From positions 7,743,066-7,807,065 of the forward strand of contig JAPTYO010000059.1 in NCBI GenBank assembly GCA_036873135.1: a DNA stretch of 64,000 nucleotides, given 5' to 3'. The position numbers and the translations under genes are program-made. Every line of letters begins with the position of its first letter. The first letter of the stretch is position 1. The stretch comes from Clarkia xantiana subsp. parviflora. Its lineage: Eukaryota > Streptophyta > Magnoliopsida > Myrtales > Onagraceae. Below are positions 59,145 through 64,000 of this stretch, piece after piece. Under the pieces are notes generated by a model, which ran no database searches, was not told the origin of the DNA, and saw nothing but the letters and a program-made list of their open reading frames with translations.

Positions 59145-60450
59145 TGCTGAAAGAAGGCTCACAACTGATGGAATTGACTTTGATAAAACAAATTCACTGA
59201 CTGTGCGTAAAACCACGGTTAGGGCTAGTCATGTCCTAGTCGCAAGTCTCGATCTCAAGCTACACCAAATGAATGTTAAGACCGCATTCCTCCACGGAAA
59301 CCTGGAGGAAGAGATCTACATGGAGCAACTAGAGGGTTTCATTACTCCTAGTAACGAACGTAAAGTTTGTAAATTCCAAAGGTCCATTTATGGTCTTAAA
59401 AAATCGTCTCTGCAATGGTACCGCAGATTCCACGAGGAAATCGTAGGAAACGAATTCGTGAACCTTCACGAGGATCCGTGCGTGTATTATAAAACCTCCG
59501 GGGTCTAAGTATGTCATCTTAACCTTATACGTGGACGACATACTCATTGCCGCAAACGATGTGAGTTTTATGAAAAATTCAAAGTCATGGTTGGCATCTG
59601 TATTTGAGATAAAAGACATGGGAGAGGCCATGTACATCTTGGGCATTAAAATTGCTAGAGATCGGGCTACTCGGAAATTGTGTCTGTCTCAAGAAGCTTA
59701 TATCAACAAACTGTTAAAAAGATTCAGATTACAGGATGCCAAACCCGTGGATACGCCGGTGGTGTTTGGGTGCGCACTGTCAAACGTGACGGCCTTAGAA
59801 TCTGGCAAAGCGTGAACAAATGAATGGTGTGGAGTATTTAAGCATGGTCGGTAGTTTGATGTACGCCATGCAATGCACCTGTCCGGATATCTGTTATGTC
59901 GTGAGTCTAGTAGCACTTTTGCAATCAGATCCTGACTATCAACAATTAAAGGTTGTAAAACGAATTATTCGTTATCTGAAAGGTACTGCCGACTACGCAC
60001 TGTGCTATGAGGGCGGGAAGTTAGAATTGAACGGTTACAGTGACGCCGACCATGGTGGCGATCCGGATGATCGTAAGTCCACCACAGGAGGAGTTTTTCT
60101 CCTTACTAATGCCGCCATTTCATGGACGAGCAAGAAGCAAACATGTGTCGCGCTATCCACGATGGAATCAGAATTCGTAGCCCTCTCCAAGAACGCACTG
60201 GAAGCGGTCTGGCTGAAAAGACTTCTTACTACGCTGCTTGATGGTGACGTCGGGAGTAAACCTGTGAAGGTGTTCTCTGATATAGTCATGCAGCCATTGC
60301 GGCAGTAAAGAATCCGAAGTACCATAGTAGGACCAAACTCACTGATGTGAAATATTTTTATGCTACTTGTCCACTGATAACATGATCGCGGACCCATTAA
60401 CTAAACCACTACGCAGGGAGATACAGTGGAGGGAGGCATCTACTAAGCAA
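59145..60450 (+). pseudogene. copia reverse transcriptase and RNase H of element C, frameshifted
   Basis: Pieces in order: LKLHQMNVKTAFLHGNLEEE (near 59260-59310), YGLKKSSLQWYRRFHEE, a frameshift near 59500, the catalytic YVDD at 59528-59539, LCLSQEAYINKLLKRFRLQD, another frameshift near 59815, then RNase H with GYSDADHGGDPDDRKSTTGG and ALSTMESEFVALS up to 60308. The tail (KYHSRTK, DPLTKPL) lies in further frames to about 60420. The N-terminal fingers region is replaced by a shortened lead after 59140. It has no in-frame stop at the catalytic site, but at least three frameshifts make it inactive. Confidence 0.82.
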
Positions 60451-60924
60451 GGCTGGCTAAGAATCAGGGGGATAAACCTGATTACGCAGAACGATCATCT
60501 AGTGTCAAAGTAACTCGTCATGATCATCTTTTTGCAGATCGCCGTGATTAACTTTGTAAACACTCGATTTTGACCCAGACGTAACGTCATTACATGTGAC
60601 GTGTCATTTTCAAATGTGTCACGTTACGAAATGTTCAAAAATTCTCATGTGCGTATTAGCATAAATAAATATTTTTTTTAAATATCTCGGATATATTCGA
60701 AATATTTTGGATATATTCGAAATATATTAAAAATATATATATATATATCAATCAACAATATAAATATATAGTAATATACAATTTTGGCCGAATTATATAT
60801 ATATATATAAAATTTGGTACTTATATATATATATTTTATATATATATAAATATTGTCAAGATTCTATCTTTAAGATATAAATCAATCAACAATATAAATA
60901 TATATATTTATATATTTTCAGCCG

Positions 60925-60961
<37 letters not shown>

Positions 60962-61581
60962 TTGTCGAATATATCTTTTAGAGATTAAAATATGTAGACA
61001 ATATATCTTCTTAATTGTTTAACAGTAACTAAATCTATCAATATATATATATTAACCCTATTTTAATCCATATATATTGATAGTTAATATCTTTTACAAT
61101 ATTATATTAGAACCTATCCTTATTTCCAACTTTTAGATATAGTTACCTATTAATAAAATTTAAAAATGGCAACCTATATCTATTATAGATTGTGCCGAAT
61201 TTTTAATTGCTTGGTGGCCAAGAAAATTAATTTTTTTTTACCTAAAACACCCCTAGGAATTTTCGGCACTAACAAGAAAATTGGAAAAGTTGTCAAATTT
61301 TAAGATCAAACTCTAACTTGATCATGAATCCAAAACATGTTCTTGATAAAACTCGTGGTGTTCTTGAAGATCATGAACATCAAACTTAATTTGATCATGA
61401 AAAATTCGGCTTTGATCTAGAAAAACATGTAAATTTGAAAATTTTAAGTTTTTAAAGATCAAACACATGAAATCTACTTAAAAATTTCGGATTCTTCATG
61501 GTGTTCATGAACATAAAAAATTCGGTTTTTATGAACATCAGGAACATCAGTTTATCAAAATTTTAAGAACTCCTAACACAG

Positions 61582-61593
61582 GCTCTGATACCA
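61582..61593 (-). promoter_or_regulatory. primer-binding site of element E, initiator tRNA-Met
   Basis: GCTCTGATACCA on the plus strand next to the LTR at 61595. Confidence 0.88.
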
Positions 61594-61594
61594 C

Positions 61595-62157
61595 TGTAAG
61601 ATTACGGGGACGTAATACTACGGAATACTAAACGTGTACTAGCAAGAAATCTAATCTACGCAGCGGAATTAGTACACATACCTTTTAGCTTTCCTGCCCA
61701 AGAACGAAGTGGAGGGAGTTCCGATCCTCCGGTCGGAACCACGTGCAAGTTCTTCGTTAGAAGATGTCCCACGCGATGTAGCTCTACAACAAGACATCTG
61801 ATCGATTCTTCAACGGATATGGAACCTCAGACCAGATGTGATGGTGCCGAATTTTAGACTAAGGGAAACATGTGTTCTCAATGGAGATCCTTGTTATTAT
61901 GAATGAGTGAATAAACCCTTAGCAGACACCCCTATATATAGTATTGGTGGAGTTGCCAAAAGGCAACTCCAACCAATGTGGTATAGGGTGGCCGGCCGAA
62001 TTGCATGTATAAGGGGGAGGCCCAATTTTGGGCCTCCCTTGTCAATTACTAATTGGATTTGGCCCAATTAGACCAGATTGACAATTACCTAATTAACTTA
62101 GGTAATTCGCTTAATTAACGGGCTCCTATTACGACGCCACGTCACCATATGCTAACA
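61595..62157 (-). repeat. copia LTR of element E (563 bp)
   Basis: Plus-strand ends TGTAAGATTACGG and CATATGCTAACA. It resembles the H family LTR (14196-14355) most closely at its start, and shows what H has lost. Confidence 0.82.
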
Positions 62158-62643
62158 CCTTGCTCGAGGGAGTTCGCGATCCTCCGATCGGGACCCGTAG
62201 AGATTCTTGTTAGAGAAGCCCTACGTGGTGCAGCTCCACGGCAAAGCCTCTGATCGATTCTTGGCACGGGGACAGATCTCTGGAGAGTTTGCTCGAAAGC
62301 AATTTGGCACACCCTTGGTGACTCGTGAGGTTCGGCCAAAACACTTGGTGTGGGATGAGGGTTTTTCTCTCTAAAACTCTCTTGTGAGGGAATTATGATT
62401 AACCCTAAAGTTTCCCTAACGCCTCTTATTTATAGGAGGAGTAAATTGGACAAAAGTCCACTTTACCCGTACTATTAGTTTTGGCCGGCCTATGTAATTG
62501 GGGAGGCACAATTTTGGGCCTCCCATGTCAATTGGGATTTGGGTCTAGCCCAATTACCCTAATGTGAAATTTACCCAAGTTCATTAGGTAAACTATACAT
62601 ATTATGGGCTACCAATTACTGCGCCCATCACCATATGCTTACA
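62158..62643 (-). repeat. truncated copia LTR (F)
   Basis: The minus-strand LTR start (TGTAAGCATATGG at 62643) is present, but the last ~100 bp of the LTR are missing at 62158, where element E begins. It contains a TATA-like CTATAAATAAG on the minus strand near 62430. Confidence 0.78.
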
Positions 62644-62860
62644 GTGTGCTGCACCACCCGCAGGGTTGCAGCTTGGTAAGATCCATCTCTTTACTAATTT
62701 AGAGCTCATATGGTGATGTTTATTCGATTTTATATGAAGTAGGTACACCACATGATTTGCAGTCAACTACACATCATCCTTAAAGGAGATCGTAAGTTGA
62801 GCAAGCGATATCATGATACTATCCAATTCCGGGAAGTGTGTGATTATGATGCTCCGCCAA
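62644..62860 (-). pseudogene. copia integrase fragment beside LTR F
   Basis: The minus strand matches 43940-44140 of element B at the nucleotide level and reads SIMISLAQLTISFKDDV near 62800, equivalent to QAQLPISF of copia integrase. LTR F therefore interrupts the integrase region of an older minus-strand copia copy. Confidence 0.55.
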
Positions 62861-64000
62861 TATGATTCTTTAGAGGCGATATAGATCATCGTATAATGAA
62901 TAATCAATTTCATTGAATACTAAATTTCCGAGGTTTTGTCCACCTCAGCACGTGCAATAGGTTCTCACCCTTTGCTCGTTTCACAATTCTCCACGAGAAG
63001 TTGTATGTGTACTATAAACCGAAATGGTTACATGTGCATTGGAAATTTTATTTCGAGCATTAAATCATTCAGACACTTCATATTAAATTTTTACTTTGAA
63101 ACGACGTGTCCCGTCTGTCGAGTGATATGCGCGTCGTCACCAGAAGTATTTCTTGGTGAAATCGTTTCGTTGCGTTGTAGGGGAATGTCTTCCTTAAGTG
63201 TCTAATCCCTTCATGTATTATGAGAGATCAGTTATTGCCACCAGTAGTTCTTGGGTCACGTGCACCTTCTTGGAAGGAGCCTGACGAGACGGTTCTTGGT
63301 TTGGACAAAGCGGTTGAGAAGGCAATGCATGTATCACAGCAATGAGTTACCTCCTACGATAGGACGTGATAAGCAGGTTTGGCCGGTAGACAACGAACGT
63401 CATTGTTCCTGAGGAAGATACTGTGTAGCAGGCACATGTGGTGGATGAGGGTTGTTGGAAAGTTCACCCATAGTTTGTGTGCTTATTTGTTAGAGAACGA
63501 GAGTGGTACACCATGCTTTTATGTAGCGTTCCCACAAACGGTGCACATATTTGATCATGCTCTCTTGGATACGAGCTTGAGCTTAGATTTGCAAAACGGA
63601 TGGTCCAGGGTTGGCCCCAATAGTTCACATTTGAAGTTTAAGTCAAAAGCTGGTAGAGAAACCAAACCTCAATTGTAGAATGAATTGTTTGTGTAGATGA
63701 GAGGTTAAAAAGATGGGGCTATTACAGGCACATGGTCCGATAACCATTAGTCGACTCGTTAATAATGAGACGACCATTAACCACCCTTAAACCATCAGAC
63801 TTAAATGTGGCTAAGTCTGACTTTACCTGAGTTTACTTGACAAACTATGGTTATTTGATGGAGAGAGTTAGCCAACACGACCTCGTCATTATGTTGGGCC
63901 GTTGGGGTGTCGAGGCGTCGGGGCATCGAGACAATGGTGTGTCATGAGACTCGTGTTGGGCGGACCTCGTTTTTTAGGGGGATTACTAATGATGTAGAAT
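62861..64000. other. right end, mostly unrecognised
   Basis: Up to about 63200 the sequence may continue the old minus-strand copia interior (it has the short motif CATTAAATCATTCAGACACTTCA, cf. the region near 37630). Beyond that I recognise nothing. A 99-codon plus-strand ORF (63379-63678) has no visible motif, and no LTR end or tRNA was found. Confidence 0.5.

Larger units (their letters stand above)
44577..60640 (+). mobile_element. Ty1/copia element C, split by element D, 3' LTR missing
   Basis: It has a 5' LTR (44577-45173), a primer site, a leader with AT and CCGAACCGG tracts, gag (47251-48110), a noncoding stretch, then element D (49111-58252), then the linker and polymerase region (58258-60450) and part of the 3' untranslated region. 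Sequence before and after D matches element G without a gap (compare 9270-9310), which proves the split. The right end breaks off near 60640 against an oppositely oriented copia fragment, so no target duplication can be checked. Confidence 0.8.
60640..62157 (-). mobile_element. copia element E: 5' LTR and leader only
   Basis: On the minus strand the LTR (62157-61595) is followed by a primer site and an AT-rich leader with several (TA)n tracts down to about 60640, where it meets the truncated end of element C. Coding parts are absent. The LTR start abuts another LTR fragment (62158-62643), so E probably inserted into that LTR. Confidence 0.7.

Noticed and set aside
63379..63678. 99-codon ORF near the right end
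   Set aside because: No motif, no repeat copy in the window and no promoter context; length is compatible with chance.

Overview
The window is plant nuclear DNA, most likely from an angiosperm with a repeat-rich genome. It has one intact intron-split plant gene (nucleoporin NDC1, 21970-28790), plant LTR retrotransposons with plant-type primer-binding sites, an L1-type LINE, MITEs, and a block of degraded chloroplast DNA (psaI, 23S rRNA, ycf2, cemA) of the kind plastids pass to the nucleus. I cannot name the species.

Layout. 1-2877: tail of a Ty1/copia LTR, then the gag end and LTR of a minus-strand Ty3/gypsy element. 2878-4830: AT-rich spacer with microsatellites. 4831-14355: two broken copia elements (G on plus, H on minus) with an inverted leader fragment between them. 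14356-19290: minus-strand L1-type LINE carrying a gypsy solo LTR. 20380-21560: copia remnant interrupted by a perfect 178-bp-arm palindrome. 21600-28790: NDC1 and its promoter, with a 3.9-kb third intron full of MITEs. 30168-44576: copia element B, with a hAT-type MITE and a complete copia element A (33203-42380) nested inside it; A carries the plastid DNA. 44577-60640: copia element C, with a young gag-only gypsy element D (49111-58252, target duplication GGTAC) nested inside it. 60640-62860: further truncated copia pieces. 62861-64000: nothing recognised.

The copia pieces share LTR start and end sequences (TGTWAGCATATGG at the start, CCGTAATCTAACA or close variants at the end), an initiator-tRNA-Met primer site (TGGTATCAGAGC), and a leader with an AT-dinucleotide tract and a CCGAACCGG-rich tract. 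They look like one family at several ages. C and H keep gag. A, B and G have a different segment of about 1.1 kb where gag would be. No element here has a complete open pol, so all copies look dead or dependent on other elements.

Element D is the most unusual item. It has near-identical LTRs, a target duplication, a primer site and a polypurine tract. Its only recognisable ORF is a 546-residue gag-like protein with no visible capsid core and a duplicated CHHC zinc module. Its 3' half carries at least four separate tandem-repeat arrays, the largest with about 20 copies of a 66-bp unit. I see no non-transposon gene other than NDC1. All family calls are from reading the sequence, without database searches.
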